Of a DNA stretch of 64,000 nucleotides, positions 34,711 through 43,705 are shown piece after piece (within the stretch, counting starts at the first letter, position 1; each line of letters begins with the position of its first letter). The position numbers were made by a program, and so were the translations under genes. Location: positions 186,001-250,000 of the forward strand of contig CAWHDV010000019.1 in NCBI GenBank assembly GCA_963828185.1, given 5' to 3'. The notes under the pieces were generated by a model. The model was not told the DNA's origin, ran no database searches, and worked only from the letters and a program-made list of their open reading frames with translations. Source of the stretch: Rhodoblastus sp963828185 (GTDB lineage: Bacteria; Pseudomonadota; Alphaproteobacteria; Rhizobiales; Beijerinckiaceae).

Positions 34711-36846
34711 TCAGTCGCCGCGCGTCACCTCAATGGCGAAAGCCTGGCGCAACGCGACCTCGTCCAACTCGTCAAAGCGGCCGGACGCGCCGCCGTGGCC
34801 GGCCTCCATATTGGTTTTCAGCAGGATCGGACCGCCGCCGGTCATGCGGGCGCGCAGTTGCTGCGCCCATTTGGCGGGTTCCCAATAGGTCACGCGCGGG
34901 TCGGTCAGGCCGGCCTCGATCAGAACAGGCGGGTAAGCCTGCGCCTTTACGTTTTCGTAGGGCGAGTAGGACAGGAGCCGGCGGAAGACCGTCTCGTCCT
35001 CGATCGGGTTGCCCCATTCCCGCCATTCCGGCGGGGTGAGCGGCAGCGATGCGTCGCAAATCGTGTTGAGCACATCGACGAAGGGCACTTCGGCGATCAC
35101 GCCGCCGAAGAGCTCCGGCGCCTGGTTGACGACGGCGCCCATCAGCATGCCGCCGGCGCTGCCGCCTTCCGCGACGATCCTTCCCGGCGCCGCCAGTTTT
35201 TCCGCATAGAGATGCCGGGCGCAGGCGAGAAAATCGCCGAAGGAATTCGGCTTGTGCTCCATTTTGCCTTCTTCGTACCAGCGTGAGCCTTTTTCGGTTC
35301 CCCCGCGCACATGGGCGATGGCGTAGATGAAGCCCCGATCGATGAGGCTGAAGCGGTTTTCGTCGAAGGAATCGGGCAGGGCGGCCCCGTACGCGCCATA
35401 GCCATAAAGCAGCACGGGACGGGCGCCGGGTGAAAATTCCTTGCGCCAGACCAGCGACAGCGGCACTTTTTCGCCGTCCGGGGCGGTCGCGAAATCGAGC
35501 CTTGCCTGATAGTCGGCCGCGTTGTGGCCGGAGGGAATGTGCTGCCGCTTAACGAGGACGCGGGAATTGGTGGCCAGGTCGAGATCGAAAATTTCCTCGG
35601 GTTCGGTCAGCGAGGAATAGGACAGGCGCAGGATCGGCTGCTCGAAATCGAAATTGCGCTCCAGTCGCAGGTGGTGGCAGGGCGCGTCGAAGGAGATCGC
35701 GCGCTCGACGCCGTCGCGCGAGCGAACCATCAGGCGGGGGCGGCAGTCTTCGCGCTCCAGCCAGACCAGGAAGTCGGCGAAGACCGTGGCGTTGAAGATC
35801 ATCCGGCCGGGCCGGTGAGGCGCTTCCTCGCGCCAATTGTTTTCGTCGAGCCCATCGAGCGCGGTGCTGACGAGCTTGTAGTCGAAGGCCTCGTCGGCGT
35901 TGGTGCGCATGTAGAGGCGGTCGAGGCTCGGCTCGACGTCGTAGCGCAGGCCGGGCCGTCGGGGCAGGATTTTTCGTGGCCGCGCCTTTCGATCGGTGAG
36001 ATCGAGCAGCCAGCATTCCGAACAATCGTGATCGCTGATGGTGATGATGGCGTGGCGGCGCGACCGCGCGGCGCGCAGATGCACGAACCAGGCCGGATCC
36101 TTTTCCTCCAGGATCAGGCGGTCGGTGGCCGGATCGGCGCCGATTTCATGCAGGAAAACCTGCGAGGAGCGGAAATCCTCATCCATGCGCGTATAGAGGA
36201 ATCCTCGCGAGTCGCAGGTCCAGACGATCGTTCCATCGCTGTCCTCGACCACGTCGGCGCCGTCGGTCCCGCTGGCGAGGTCAAGCCAAGAGATGGCGTG
36301 CAATTCGTTGCCACGCTCGTCGCGGCTCCAGGCAAGGAGGCGATGGTCAGGCGAATGCAGCGCCTCGTCCAGGCTGAAGAACGCCTTGTCCTCCGCGCGG
36401 GCGTCGCCATCGAGCAGGATTTCCTCGCCGCCATCAGGCGCAGGGCGCCGGCAGATGAGTTCGTGCTGCCCGTCCTCGCGATAGCGGCGATAATAAAGCC
36501 AGTCGCCGTCCCGCGCAGGCGGGTCGCAATCGGTCTCGTCGATCCGGCCGGTCAGTTCGTCGAGTATCGTCTCGACAAGCGGTTCAAGATCGGCCAGCAC
36601 CGAATCCGCGTAGGAATTTTCCTGATTCAGGAGCGAACGAACGGGCTGCGGCAATTTGTCCGGATCGTGAATGGATTCACGCCAGTTTTCGGCGCGGATC
36701 CAAGCGTAATCGTCACAAACTTCAAGATTATGAATACGTTTGCGCAGCGGCCGCCGCTCGGCTTCCGGAGCCTTGAAGTGACGGGCTTTGGCGAAAGGCG
36801 GCATGTGGCTCCAATGTCTTTCATGAGTTTCGGCGTGGCGTTTCAT
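34711..36846 (-). CDS. ptrB: Oligopeptidase B, S9A serine peptidase
   Basis: A 711-residue prolyl-oligopeptidase-type enzyme that trims peptides after basic residues. The N-terminal half is the seven-bladed propeller; the catalytic domain has YGYGAYG, HVRGGTEKGSRWYEEGK, the nucleophile in EGGSAGGMLMGAV, Asp in EAGLTDPRVTYWEP and His in MEAGHGGASGR. Those C-terminal motifs (GGTEKG, YEEGK) favour oligopeptidase B over prolyl oligopeptidase. No signal peptide is visible, so it is cytoplasmic. ATG 36846 is used; a second Met (MPPFAKARHF) 14 codons in is an alternative start. It is divergent from mucR. Confidence 0.93.
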   Translation of the reverse strand: MKRHAETHERHWSHMPPFAKARHFKAPEAERRPLRKRIHNLEVCDDYAWIRAENWRESIHDPDKLPQPVRSLLNQENSYADSVLADLEPLVETILDELTGRIDETDCDPPARDGDWLYYRRYREDGQHELICRRPAPDGGEEILLDGDARAEDKAFFSLDEALHSPDHRLLAWSRDERGNELHAISWLDLASGTDGADVVEDSDGTIVWTCDSRGFLYTRMDEDFRSSQVFLHEIGADPATDRLILEEKDPAWFVHLRAARSRRHAIITISDHDCSECWLLDLTDRKARPRKILPRRPGLRYDVEPSLDRLYMRTNADEAFDYKLVSTALDGLDENNWREEAPHRPGRMIFNATVFADFLVWLEREDCRPRLMVRSRDGVERAISFDAPCHHLRLERNFDFEQPILRLSYSSLTEPEEIFDLDLATNSRVLVKRQHIPSGHNAADYQARLDFATAPDGEKVPLSLVWRKEFSPGARPVLLYGYGAYGAALPDSFDENRFSLIDRGFIYAIAHVRGGTEKGSRWYEEGKMEHKPNSFGDFLACARHLYAEKLAAPGRIVAEGGSAGGMLMGAVVNQAPELFGGVIAEVPFVDVLNTICDASLPLTPPEWREWGNPIEDETVFRRLLSYSPYENVKAQAYPPVLIEAGLTDPRVTYWEPAKWAQQLRARMTGGGPILLKTNMEAGHGGASGRFDELDEVALRQAFAIEVTRGD

Positions 36847-37038
36847 AGCATGGAAGACGAATGTTTCTCTCCTTCCGACAATCGTTCAAGCTCGATATTG
36901 CGCCGTTTTTTGGAGCGACGCGGCGTGGCGCCGGCGGTCGTTCGAAGCGGCGGTTCACGCAAAGGCCTAGGATTTATTTGATCCTTCGACCCGAATGCTG
37001 TTTCCAAGTGCGCCGCACAAACAATGATGCGAAGAAAG

Positions 37039-37066
37039 TTGACAATTACCCTTGGAGAGATATTGC
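37039..37066 (+). promoter_or_regulatory. Predicted promoter of mucR
   Basis: TTGACA (37039-37044) followed after 16 bases by TATTGC (37061-37066), about 140 bases before the mucR start. The 356-bp gap 36847-37202 is AT-rich compared with its surroundings, which suits autoregulation by MucR, a protein that binds AT-rich DNA. The in-frame open stretch in this gap has no recognisable sequence and is not annotated. Confidence 0.45.
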
Positions 37067-37202
37067 AAACGCCGTTCAATTGGCATATCTAGAAGTCAAT
37101 GGGCGATATACAAAGGCTCCATTCATCGTATTGACGGCGGGGCCGTGCATACGGGTCTGTGTTAAAAAAAATTCAATCCGCCTCAAGGAAAGTCCTGAAG
37201 CT

Positions 37203-37619
37203 ATGAGCGACGCAAACACACAAAATTACATTGAACTGGCGGCCGACATCGTATCCGCTTATGTCAGCAACAATTCCGTCCCGGTTTCCGACCTTCCCAG
37301 CCTCATCAACGACGTCCATTCGGCCTTGATGCGTGTGACCAGCGGCGCTGCTCCGGTGGTGACAGAGGCGCCGAAACCTGCCGTTCCCGTCAAGAAGTCC
37401 ATCACCAACGACTTCATCATCTGTCTCGAGGACGGAAAACAGTTCAAGTCCCTGAAGCGTCATCTGCGCACGCAGTATAACATGTCGCCGGAAGACTATC
37501 GCGAAAAATGGGGCCTTGGCGCGGACTACCCGATGGTCGCTCCCAATTACGCCAAGGCGCGTTCGCATCTCGCCAAGCAGATGGGCCTCGGCCAGCAGCG
37601 TCGCCGCACCCGCAAGTAA
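37203..37619 (+). CDS. mucR: MucR/Ros family transcriptional regulator
   Basis: A 138-residue zinc-finger regulator. The N-terminal helical part (YIELAADIVSAYVSNNSV) mediates oligomerisation in the family; the DNA-binding part has IICLEDGKQFKSLKRHLRTQ and NMSPEDYREKWGL, ending in YPMVAPNYAKARSHLAKQMG and a basic tail. The first zinc-binding Cys of Ros (CxxC) is represented by a single Cys in IICLEDG, a common variation. MucR proteins act as H-NS-like global repressors of surface polysaccharide, motility and cell-cycle genes. ATG 37203 is chosen because the family starts here; a strong terminator follows at 37663-37697. Confidence 0.95.
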   Translation: MSDANTQNYIELAADIVSAYVSNNSVPVSDLPSLINDVHSALMRVTSGAAPVVTEAPKPAVPVKKSITNDFIICLEDGKQFKSLKRHLRTQYNMSPEDYREKWGLGADYPMVAPNYAKARSHLAKQMGLGQQRRRTRK

Positions 37620-37662
37620 TCACGCCAGAGTTTGGCGCAGGCGCGCCGATCACAAAATATTG

Positions 37663-37697
37663 AACCCGGATTTCGCCTTCGCGAAATCCGGGTTTTT
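37663..37697 (+). terminator. Rho-independent terminator of mucR
   Basis: Perfect 14-base arms (AACCCGGATTTCGC and its complement) around a CTTC loop, followed by T residues, 43 bases after the mucR stop. The near-symmetric stem may also stop the convergent small gene on the other strand. Confidence 0.88.
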
Positions 37698-37731
37698 GTA
37701 TAGGGCCATGAATTTGGCAAGCTTGCGGGCG

Positions 37732-38052
37732 TCAGTCGGCGCGCAAGCGCCAGGCTGGGACGCGGTCGCCTGAATTGAGCGTATCGCGGCTCGGGGTAGC
37801 CAAGGCTTGCTCCAGATCGCCGGCGTTCTGGCTCAGGCGCACGGCTTGCGCGGCGAGCGCGAGGCATTGCTTCGGTTCGGCGCGGCACTGTCGGCTGGCT
37901 GCGTCCGTGGCGATCCGGCCGAAGCCGTTGGCGCTCGCGCTGGCTGCCTGCGCGCCCTGAGCGGCGATGGCTGCGGCGTTCGTTCCTTCGAGAGTGGCGA
38001 TGTGGCTGAACACCAGTCCAAGCCAGAACAGGCAGCGAAGCAGAAAAAACAT
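37732..38052 (-). CDS. DUF5330-like small exported or membrane-anchored protein
   Basis: A 106-residue protein beginning MFFLLRCLFWLGLVFSHIA, one hydrophobic helix that may be a signal anchor. The remainder is Ala-rich with two cysteines (SRQCRAEPKQCLALAAQAVR) that could pair in the periplasm. The start and the spaced cysteines resemble the DUF5330 family of Rhizobiales, which has no known role. It faces the mucR terminator and is divergent from the PAS kinase. The 270-bp gap 38053-38322 shows no further gene. Confidence 0.6.
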   Translation of the reverse strand: MFFLLRCLFWLGLVFSHIATLEGTNAAAIAAQGAQAASASANGFGRIATDAASRQCRAEPKQCLALAAQAVRLSQNAGDLEQALATPSRDTLNSGDRVPAWRLRAD

Positions 38053-38322
38053 GGTTGGGCCTTTCGCGGCGATTTCACGAAAGCTAGCAGCGACGCGTCG
38101 AGATTAAATCAAAATCATCGGTCAAATGCGCGGCTGGAGTTTAAGCGTTTTTTCACCGTGCCCGGCGAGTCCGGCAACGAAGCCGAAACCATAAACGACA
38201 ATGACCTGGCGCGAGCGGGCGCGCCCTCCCGGCTGTTTAGACTTCACTTAACAGGCAAGGCGCAGAGTGACACCCGCCAGACGCAGCCCTCGCCGCGTCG
38301 CACGAGTTTCGAGTTGAAGTCA

Positions 38323-40140
38323 ATGTCACGCTTGAACGGTCACATTGCCGCGCTGGTCAATCCGCTGGCGCAGTTGGGCGAAATCGAGCGCTGGCGCAAC
38401 ATCAACTTCATTTCCCTGCGTCTCGCGCTCACGCTGCCATTCATGGCGCTCGCGCCGATCTACCTGCTGGTCCGGGGGGCGCCGAGCAATTGGGACGCCC
38501 TGGCCTTCGCCTTTCTGCTGGCGCCGTTGCTTGGCGTTTACGCATTGCATCGTTTCGGCCGTTTCGACATTGCCCAGGCGATCTGCGTCGGCGCCATGGT
38601 GCTTCTGGGCGTAACCCTGACCATGGCCAATGGCCAGTTGACGGTCGGCGCGTTCGCCTGTTTCCTGCTGGCGCCGCTGGAGGCCGCGCTGGGCGCGGTT
38701 TCAGTCCTTGCCATCGGCGGCGCCGCCTTGTCGCTCGCCGCGGTCGTGGTCATGGCGGCGGCGGCGCAATTCGGTTTCCTTCACCCGCACGCAGAGATAT
38801 CCGGCCATGTCGACGTCGCCGTTCTCGCGGCGGCGCTGCTCTACGGCGCGCTTCTGGCCGTGTGGAGCGCACGCATGGGCGAGTTGCGCGAACGCCGCGT
38901 CAGCCAGAGCATCGCTTCCTACCAGGAATTGACCGAGACGGTCGGCGACATGGTGATGCAACTCGATCATGGCGGAGCGGTCATCGACGTGGTGACTGAC
39001 CCGGCCAATACGTTTCGCTGCGGACCCAACGACCTGCTGGCGCGCGGCCTGTTCGAGCGCATCCTCGTTTCCGACCGGCCGATATTCCTGAAAGCCGTCG
39101 GCGACGCGGCGCGCGCCGATCACGCCATCGGCGCGGAATTCCGCCTGCGCGCTGGCGTCGAGACCGCGATGGAGTGCGGCGGCGAGCAGCCGCATTTCAT
39201 CTGGGTCGAGATGCGGGCGCACCGCTCCCTGGCCGTCAAGGGAATCATCATGGCGATATTGCGCGACGCGACCCCGATGAAGGAGGCGCGCGAGGCGATC
39301 GAGGCGGCGCGGGAGTCGAGCGAGCAGGCGAGCCTCTGGAAGGACCGTTTCCTGGCCAATGTCAGCCATGAATTGCGCACGCCGCTCAACGCGATCATCG
39401 GCTTTTCGGAAATGCTCGGCAATCCCGACCTGGCGCCGAAAGACCCGCTGCGGCAGCGTGAATACGCCAATATCATCAACGCTTCGGGCCAGCATCTGCT
39501 CAGCCTCGTCAATACGATCCTCGACATGTCGAAAATCGACAGCGGCAATTTCGAGATCGAGCCGGAGCATTTCAACCTCCCCGGCCTGATCGATTTCTGC
39601 TGCGACGTGGTCAAACTGAAAGCGGAAGAAAAAAAGCTCTCGCTGACCCGCGTCTGCCCGCCGCAGCTCGAGGAAATCATCGCCGACAAGCGCGCCTGCA
39701 AGCAGATCCTGCTCAACATCATGTCCAACGCCGTCAAGTTTACGCCGGAAAGCGGCAGCGTCGCCGTCGTGGTGCGCGCCGACGGCGCCTATGTCGAAAT
39801 TGCCGTCTCCGACACCGGCATAGGCGTGACGCCAAAGGATCTGGCGAAACTCGGCGATCCCTTCTTTCAGGCCAAGGCGACCTATGACCGGCCTTACGAA
39901 GGCGCGGGCCTCGGCCTGTCGATCGTGCGCGGCCTTGTCGCCCTGCATGGCGGGTCGATGCGTTTCGAAAGCGCGCCGAACGAAGGCGCGTGCGTCACCG
40001 TCCGCCTGCCGATGAATTGCAGCGTCGCGCATAAATCCGCCGCGAAGGCGGTGAAGATCGAAACGCTCGCGCGCCGCGGCCGGACCGCCGGTCTCGCCGA
40101 CATCGCCCACCCCCAGGATCAGGTGAAGAAAATTGCGTGA
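38323..40140 (+). CDS. PAS-domain sensor histidine kinase (DivJ/PleC-like)
   Basis: A 605-residue kinase. About six transmembrane helices fill residues 25-190, then a PAS-like region (SYQELTETVGDMVMQL onward). The HisKA motif is ANVSHELRTPLNAIIGFSEM, followed by NIMSNAVKFTPESG, DTGIGVTPKD and GAGLGLSIVRGL. The HELRTPLNAIIGFSEML box is the form seen in the cell-cycle kinases DivJ and PleC. No receiver domain is attached; the target (possibly DivK) is not in the window. ATG 38323 is chosen; a longer frame upstream lacks similarity. The following peptidoglycan-binding gene overlaps by eight bases. Confidence 0.87.
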   Translation: MSRLNGHIAALVNPLAQLGEIERWRNINFISLRLALTLPFMALAPIYLLVRGAPSNWDALAFAFLLAPLLGVYALHRFGRFDIAQAICVGAMVLLGVTLTMANGQLTVGAFACFLLAPLEAALGAVSVLAIGGAALSLAAVVVMAAAAQFGFLHPHAEISGHVDVAVLAAALLYGALLAVWSARMGELRERRVSQSIASYQELTETVGDMVMQLDHGGAVIDVVTDPANTFRCGPNDLLARGLFERILVSDRPIFLKAVGDAARADHAIGAEFRLRAGVETAMECGGEQPHFIWVEMRAHRSLAVKGIIMAILRDATPMKEAREAIEAARESSEQASLWKDRFLANVSHELRTPLNAIIGFSEMLGNPDLAPKDPLRQREYANIINASGQHLLSLVNTILDMSKIDSGNFEIEPEHFNLPGLIDFCCDVVKLKAEEKKLSLTRVCPPQLEEIIADKRACKQILLNIMSNAVKFTPESGSVAVVVRADGAYVEIAVSDTGIGVTPKDLAKLGDPFFQAKATYDRPYEGAGLGLSIVRGLVALHGGSMRFESAPNEGACVTVRLPMNCSVAHKSAAKAVKIETLARRGRTAGLADIAHPQDQVKKIA

Positions 40141-40831
40141 AATCGCCGCCTCCTCCGATTTTGATTTCGTCGCCGTCGAGCCGCGCCGCCCTTCCAAGGC
40201 GGGCGCATCGCGGCGCGGCAAGGGCCGCAGGAAGAAGTCCGCGCTGAAGGCGCCGGCCTGGCTCGCGGCGCTGTGGCGCTATCGCACCCCGGTGATCGGC
40301 GGCGCCGCGCTTTTCGGGCTGCTTGGCGCGATTGCGGTCAACGCCATGTTCCTCCAGCGCCAGCGCCATCCCGCGCCGCTGTTCGGCGCCACGTTCAAGA
40401 TAGATCCGCCGAAGCCTCCGCCGCGTCCCGCGTCGATCGACGCCCTTCTCGAAGGCAGGCTCCAGGGCGGGGCATTGTCCAGGATCGGTTCCGCGCCCGA
40501 CAGCGCCTCGGCGCCGCCGGCGTCCGAGGCGACGCCGACCGCGGCGCGTGCCGAGGCGCCGGCCCCGGCGAAAAAGAGCCGTGACGTCATCGGCTCATTG
40601 ATCGCCGACAATGGCGTGATTCCCGCGCCGGCCTCCTCCAAAGACGTGTTGTCGGCGCAGCGGGCCTTGCAAAGGCTGGGGCTGGTGGTCAAGCCGGACG
40701 GCGAATATGGCTCGGCGACGCGCAAGGCGGTGGAAATTTTCCAGCGCGACAATCACCTGCCGGTCAATGGCCAGCTGACGCCAAAAACCCGGCGGCTGCT
40801 GTCCGCGCTCTCCGGCCTCTTCGTGGAGTGA
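40133..40831 (+). CDS. Membrane-anchored peptidoglycan-binding protein
   Basis: A 232-residue protein with a basic cytoplasmic N-terminus, one transmembrane helix near residues 52-72 (VIGGAALFGLLGAIAVNAMF), a Pro/Ala-rich periplasmic linker and a C-terminal PG_binding_1 domain (LSAQRALQRLGLVVKPDG, SATRKAVEIFQRDN, NGQLTPKTRRLL). The start is TTG 40133, overlapping the kinase stop, with AGGTGAAG upstream; no ATG is available nearby. The overlap suggests the kinase and this wall-binding protein work together, perhaps linking envelope state to the kinase, which is inference. Confidence 0.82.
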   Translation: MREIAASSDFDFVAVEPRRPSKAGASRRGKGRRKKSALKAPAWLAALWRYRTPVIGGAALFGLLGAIAVNAMFLQRQRHPAPLFGATFKIDPPKPPPRPASIDALLEGRLQGGALSRIGSAPDSASAPPASEATPTAARAEAPAPAKKSRDVIGSLIADNGVIPAPASSKDVLSAQRALQRLGLVVKPDGEYGSATRKAVEIFQRDNHLPVNGQLTPKTRRLLSALSGLFVE

Positions 40832-41166
40832 TGCGGCTTCGTTCGGACATCTGGGTCGCCGCCTATCTGCGCCGCTGCTCGTCGGAAAATGTCGTCGCTG
40901 TGTTGCGCCGGCGCGGCTCGCCCGAGGCCGGGTCGATCTTCGTCAAGATTGACCGGCTCGACGGCTTCGCCGCGCTTTTTTCGCCGGCGCCGCAAAGCGT
41001 GGCGGGCGAGGGCTACGACCGCCTGTTCGCCCGCGCGCATGACGCGGACTGGCTGGAGGATGAAAAGGTCGAGGCGAAGCTGCGGCGCGAAATCGCCTTC
41101 GATTCCGATCTGTGGATCGTCGAGGTCGAAGATCGCCAGGGACGCAATTTTCTCGATCTGGCTTGA
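40831..41166 (+). CDS. DUF1491 family protein
   Basis: A 111-residue cytoplasmic protein: RLRSDIWVAAYLRRCSSENV, RGSPEAGSIFVKIDRLDG and WIVEVEDRQGRNFLDL match the alphaproteobacterial DUF1491 family of unknown function. Its ATG overlaps the stop codon of the peptidoglycan-binding gene (TGATG) with GGAG just upstream, so the kinase, wall-binding and DUF1491 genes form a tightly coupled unit. It converges on aroC with nine bases between the stops. Confidence 0.85.
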   Translation: MRLRSDIWVAAYLRRCSSENVVAVLRRRGSPEAGSIFVKIDRLDGFAALFSPAPQSVAGEGYDRLFARAHDADWLEDEKVEAKLRREIAFDSDLWIVEVEDRQGRNFLDLA

Positions 41167-41175
41167 AGAACCGGC

Positions 41176-42288
41176 CTATTTCTCAAACGGCCATTTCGCG
41201 CTTTCGCCCTGCTGGCCGCGATGGCGCAGAAAATGGTCGGCCAGCACGCAGGCGACCATGGCCTCGGCGATGGGGGCGGCGCGCACGCCGACGCAGGGGT
41301 CGTGCCGGCCCTTTGTCCGCAACTCGACTTCCGCGCCAAATCGATCGACCGTGCGGCGCGGCGTCAGGATCGAGGAAGTCGGCTTGACCGCGAAACGCGC
41401 GACAATGGTCTGGCCGGTCGAGATGCCGCCGAGAATGCCGCCAGCGTGATTGGCGAGAAAGTGCGGCCCGTCATTACCCGCGCGCATTTCGTCGGCGTTT
41501 TCCTCGCCGGTCAATTCGGCGCTGGCGAAACCGTCGCCGATCTCGACGCCCTTGACGGCGTTGATCGACATCAGCGCCGCCGCGAGGTCGGCGTCGAGCT
41601 TGCCATAGACCGGCGCGCCCCAGCCGGGCGGAACGCCTTCCGCCGTCACTTCCAGGACGGCGCCGATTGACGAGCCTTTTTTGCGGATATCGTCGAGATA
41701 ATCCGCCCAGCGCGCCGCAGCCGTCGCATCCGGGCAGAACAAGGAATTGCGCGAGACCTCGTCCCAGTCCCAGCGCGCACGATCAATCTTGTCCGCCCCA
41801 ACCTGCACCATGGCCGCGCGTAAAATCACGCCCGGAATGATTTTGCGGGCGATGGCGCCGGCGGCGACGCGCGCCGCGGTTTCGCGCGCGGAGGAACGGC
41901 CGCCGCCGCGATAATCGCGAAGACCGTATTTGGCGTCATAAACGTAATCGGCGTGGCCGGGACGATAGGCGTGCTTGATCTCGCCGTAATCCTTGGAGCG
42001 CTGGTCGGTGTTCTCGATTATCAGCGCGATCGGCGTACCCGTCGTCATCTGCGCGCCGGTCTTGTCGTCGACCACCACGCCGGACAGGATTTTAACCGCG
42101 TCAGGCTCCTGCCTTTGCGTCGTGAAGCGCGACTGGCCGGGGCGGCGCAAGTCGAGGAATTTCTGGATGTCGCCGGGCTCGAGCGGAATGCGCGACGGGC
42201 AGCCGTCGACCACGCAGCCGAGCGCCGGCCCGTGGCTCTCTCCGAAGGTCGTCACGCGGAAGAGATGTCCGAATGTGTTATGAGACAT
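41176..42288 (-). CDS. aroC: Chorismate synthase
   Basis: A 370-residue FMN-dependent enzyme making chorismate from EPSP, the last common step of the shikimate pathway. All three signature regions are seen: GESHGPALGCVVDGCP, the YGLRDYRGGGRSSARETAAR segment, and GNDGPHFLANHAGGILGGIS, then RRTVDRFGAEVELRTKGRHD. The N-terminus MSHNTFGHLFRVTTFGESHG is usual, which fixes the start at 42288. It is divergent from a DUF1499 gene; the 144-bp gap must hold both promoters. Confidence 0.97.
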   Translation of the reverse strand: MSHNTFGHLFRVTTFGESHGPALGCVVDGCPSRIPLEPGDIQKFLDLRRPGQSRFTTQRQEPDAVKILSGVVVDDKTGAQMTTGTPIALIIENTDQRSKDYGEIKHAYRPGHADYVYDAKYGLRDYRGGGRSSARETAARVAAGAIARKIIPGVILRAAMVQVGADKIDRARWDWDEVSRNSLFCPDATAAARWADYLDDIRKKGSSIGAVLEVTAEGVPPGWGAPVYGKLDADLAAALMSINAVKGVEIGDGFASAELTGEENADEMRAGNDGPHFLANHAGGILGGISTGQTIVARFAVKPTSSILTPRRTVDRFGAEVELRTKGRHDPCVGVRAAPIAEAMVACVLADHFLRHRGQQGESAKWPFEK

Positions 42289-42432
42289 GGTCGCCGGTCT
42301 TGTTCCGAGGAGTTGCGCCTTCTAAACATGAAATGCGCAAAAGGCCAAATGCGGCGCGGCTTGCCTCGCGCGTCGCTCCGGGCTACCAAATTCGCATTGG
42401 GTCCCGCGACGGCAACAGCGAAACGGCGAACG

Positions 42433-43281
42433 ATGCACGTGAACGAAAGCGCGATGCGGCGCCTCTCTTTCGACGAACCGGTGTCGCGTCTGGCGATATG
42501 GTCGAAGAAGCTCGCCAAAATCGCTTTGGTCCTGGCGCTTGTCGCCATTGTCGCCGCCCACGCGCGCGGCGGCATGGCCCGTTTCTTCGCGATACTGACC
42601 TTGCGTTCGAACCCGGCTCCCGATCCGGCGCTCGGCCTGTCGATCTTCCTCCTCGCGCTGGCGGTGGCCATGGCGGCCTTGCTCGTCGCTTCCTCAGCGG
42701 CGGTGTCGATATGGGTCAGGGGACGACGCGGCGTCAGGCCGATTCTCGCGACCTTGGCGCTTCTGTCGCTGCTTCTGCCCTATCCCGCTTATCTGGTCTA
42801 TTCCGCAGGCGATCCGCCCTGGCTCTCTGACATTTCCACCGATCTCGACGATCCGCCAGGCTTTTCAGTCTCGCCCGCGGCGCTCGCGGCGCGCGGCGGC
42901 TGGACCCCGCGCGATGTCGATGTCGAAAGCCGGCAAGAGCAGGCCGACGCCTATTCCGACGTCACGCCGATCGCCGTCGACATGGAAACGACGGATGCGT
43001 TCAAGGCGGCGCACGACGCGCTCAGGCAATTCCACTGGACGATCATTGAGGAAGTGCTCCCCGGCGACGACAAGCACCCGGATGGCCGTATCGATGCGCT
43101 GGCCCATTCGCCGGTGCTCAACCTGCCGGTGGCGATCACCATTCGCATAAGGCCCGGCGCCGACGAGACGACCGTCGACATGCGCGCCGCCACGCGCTAT
43201 CTGCCCAACGATCTCGGGGCTGGCGCCGCGTTGATCGGCAAGTTGAGCGACGCGCTGGAGGAAAAGGACGACTCCGAATAG
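42433..43281 (+). CDS. DUF1499 domain-containing membrane protein
   Basis: A 282-residue protein with three hydrophobic helices in the first 120 residues (IALVLALVAIVAAH, LSIFLLALAVAMAALLVASS, ATLALLSLLLPYPAYLVYSA) and a C-terminal DUF1499 domain that begins with PPWLSDISTDLDDPPGF and ends with VDMRAATRYLPNDLGAGAAL. The domain is widespread and uncharacterised. ATG 42433 precedes the first membrane segment; a further Met at 42454 is possible. A much longer in-frame ORF upstream overlaps aroC and is not used. Confidence 0.82.
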   Translation: MHVNESAMRRLSFDEPVSRLAIWSKKLAKIALVLALVAIVAAHARGGMARFFAILTLRSNPAPDPALGLSIFLLALAVAMAALLVASSAAVSIWVRGRRGVRPILATLALLSLLLPYPAYLVYSAGDPPWLSDISTDLDDPPGFSVSPAALAARGGWTPRDVDVESRQEQADAYSDVTPIAVDMETTDAFKAAHDALRQFHWTIIEEVLPGDDKHPDGRIDALAHSPVLNLPVAITIRIRPGADETTVDMRAATRYLPNDLGAGAALIGKLSDALEEKDDSE

Positions 43282-43303
43282 GCGTCCTCGTCTTCGCGCT
43301 CGA

Positions 43304-43705
43304 TCATGGGCCGACGGCCAAGGGCCTGTCGCATGTCAGCAGGTGAGCCAGCGCCTGCCGCAAGCGTTCCGGCTGGTAGGGCTTGGCGATGACTGGAAGG
43401 TCGAGGAAAGCGTCGGGGAGCACCGACGCGGGCGCGTGGCTGGTCGTGAAGAGGAAGGGGATGCCGGCGTCGGCCAAGGCCTCGGCGACGCGTTCGGTCC
43501 TTGTCCTGTCCGGACTGACATCGACGATCGCGGCGTCGACTTGCGCGACGGCGATCAATTTCAGCGCCTCGCCGGCCCCGGCCGCCGGACCGACCGCCTG
43601 ATGACCCCACGTGTCCAAGGTGCGCTCGAGGGCATAGGCCACCATGGCGTCTTCTTCGACGATCAGAATTTTTGCCGGCAGGATTTTCACGGGCTGCGAC
43701 GCCAT
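43304..43705 (-). CDS. Single-domain response regulator (CheY-like)
   Basis: A 133-residue receiver domain without an output domain. ILIVEEDAMVAYALERTL carries the acidic pair, AAIVDVSPDRTRTERV holds the phospho-acceptor Asp near residue 60, TTSHAPAS gives the switch Thr/Ser and VIAKPYQPERLRQAL the conserved Lys. It could take phosphate from one of the nearby kinases, but pairing is not shown. The upstream leader is unusual: six copies of a GTCCTCGTT element (AACGAGGAC on the coding strand) precede the start, and the one nearest the ATG supplies the ribosome-binding site. Confidence 0.85.
   Translation of the reverse strand: MASQPVKILPAKILIVEEDAMVAYALERTLDTWGHQAVGPAAGAGEALKLIAVAQVDAAIVDVSPDRTRTERVAEALADAGIPFLFTTSHAPASVLPDAFLDLPVIAKPYQPERLRQALAHLLTCDRPLAVGP

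Noticed and set aside
36861..37202. An N-terminal extension of MucR by about 114 residues
   Set aside because: It is in frame but has no similarity to anything and runs through an AT-rich promoter region; the family starts at the downstream ATG.
36847..37202. Riboswitch or small RNA in the mucR leader
   Set aside because: The leader is long and AT-rich, but I see no conserved stem pattern or aptamer sequence that I could name.
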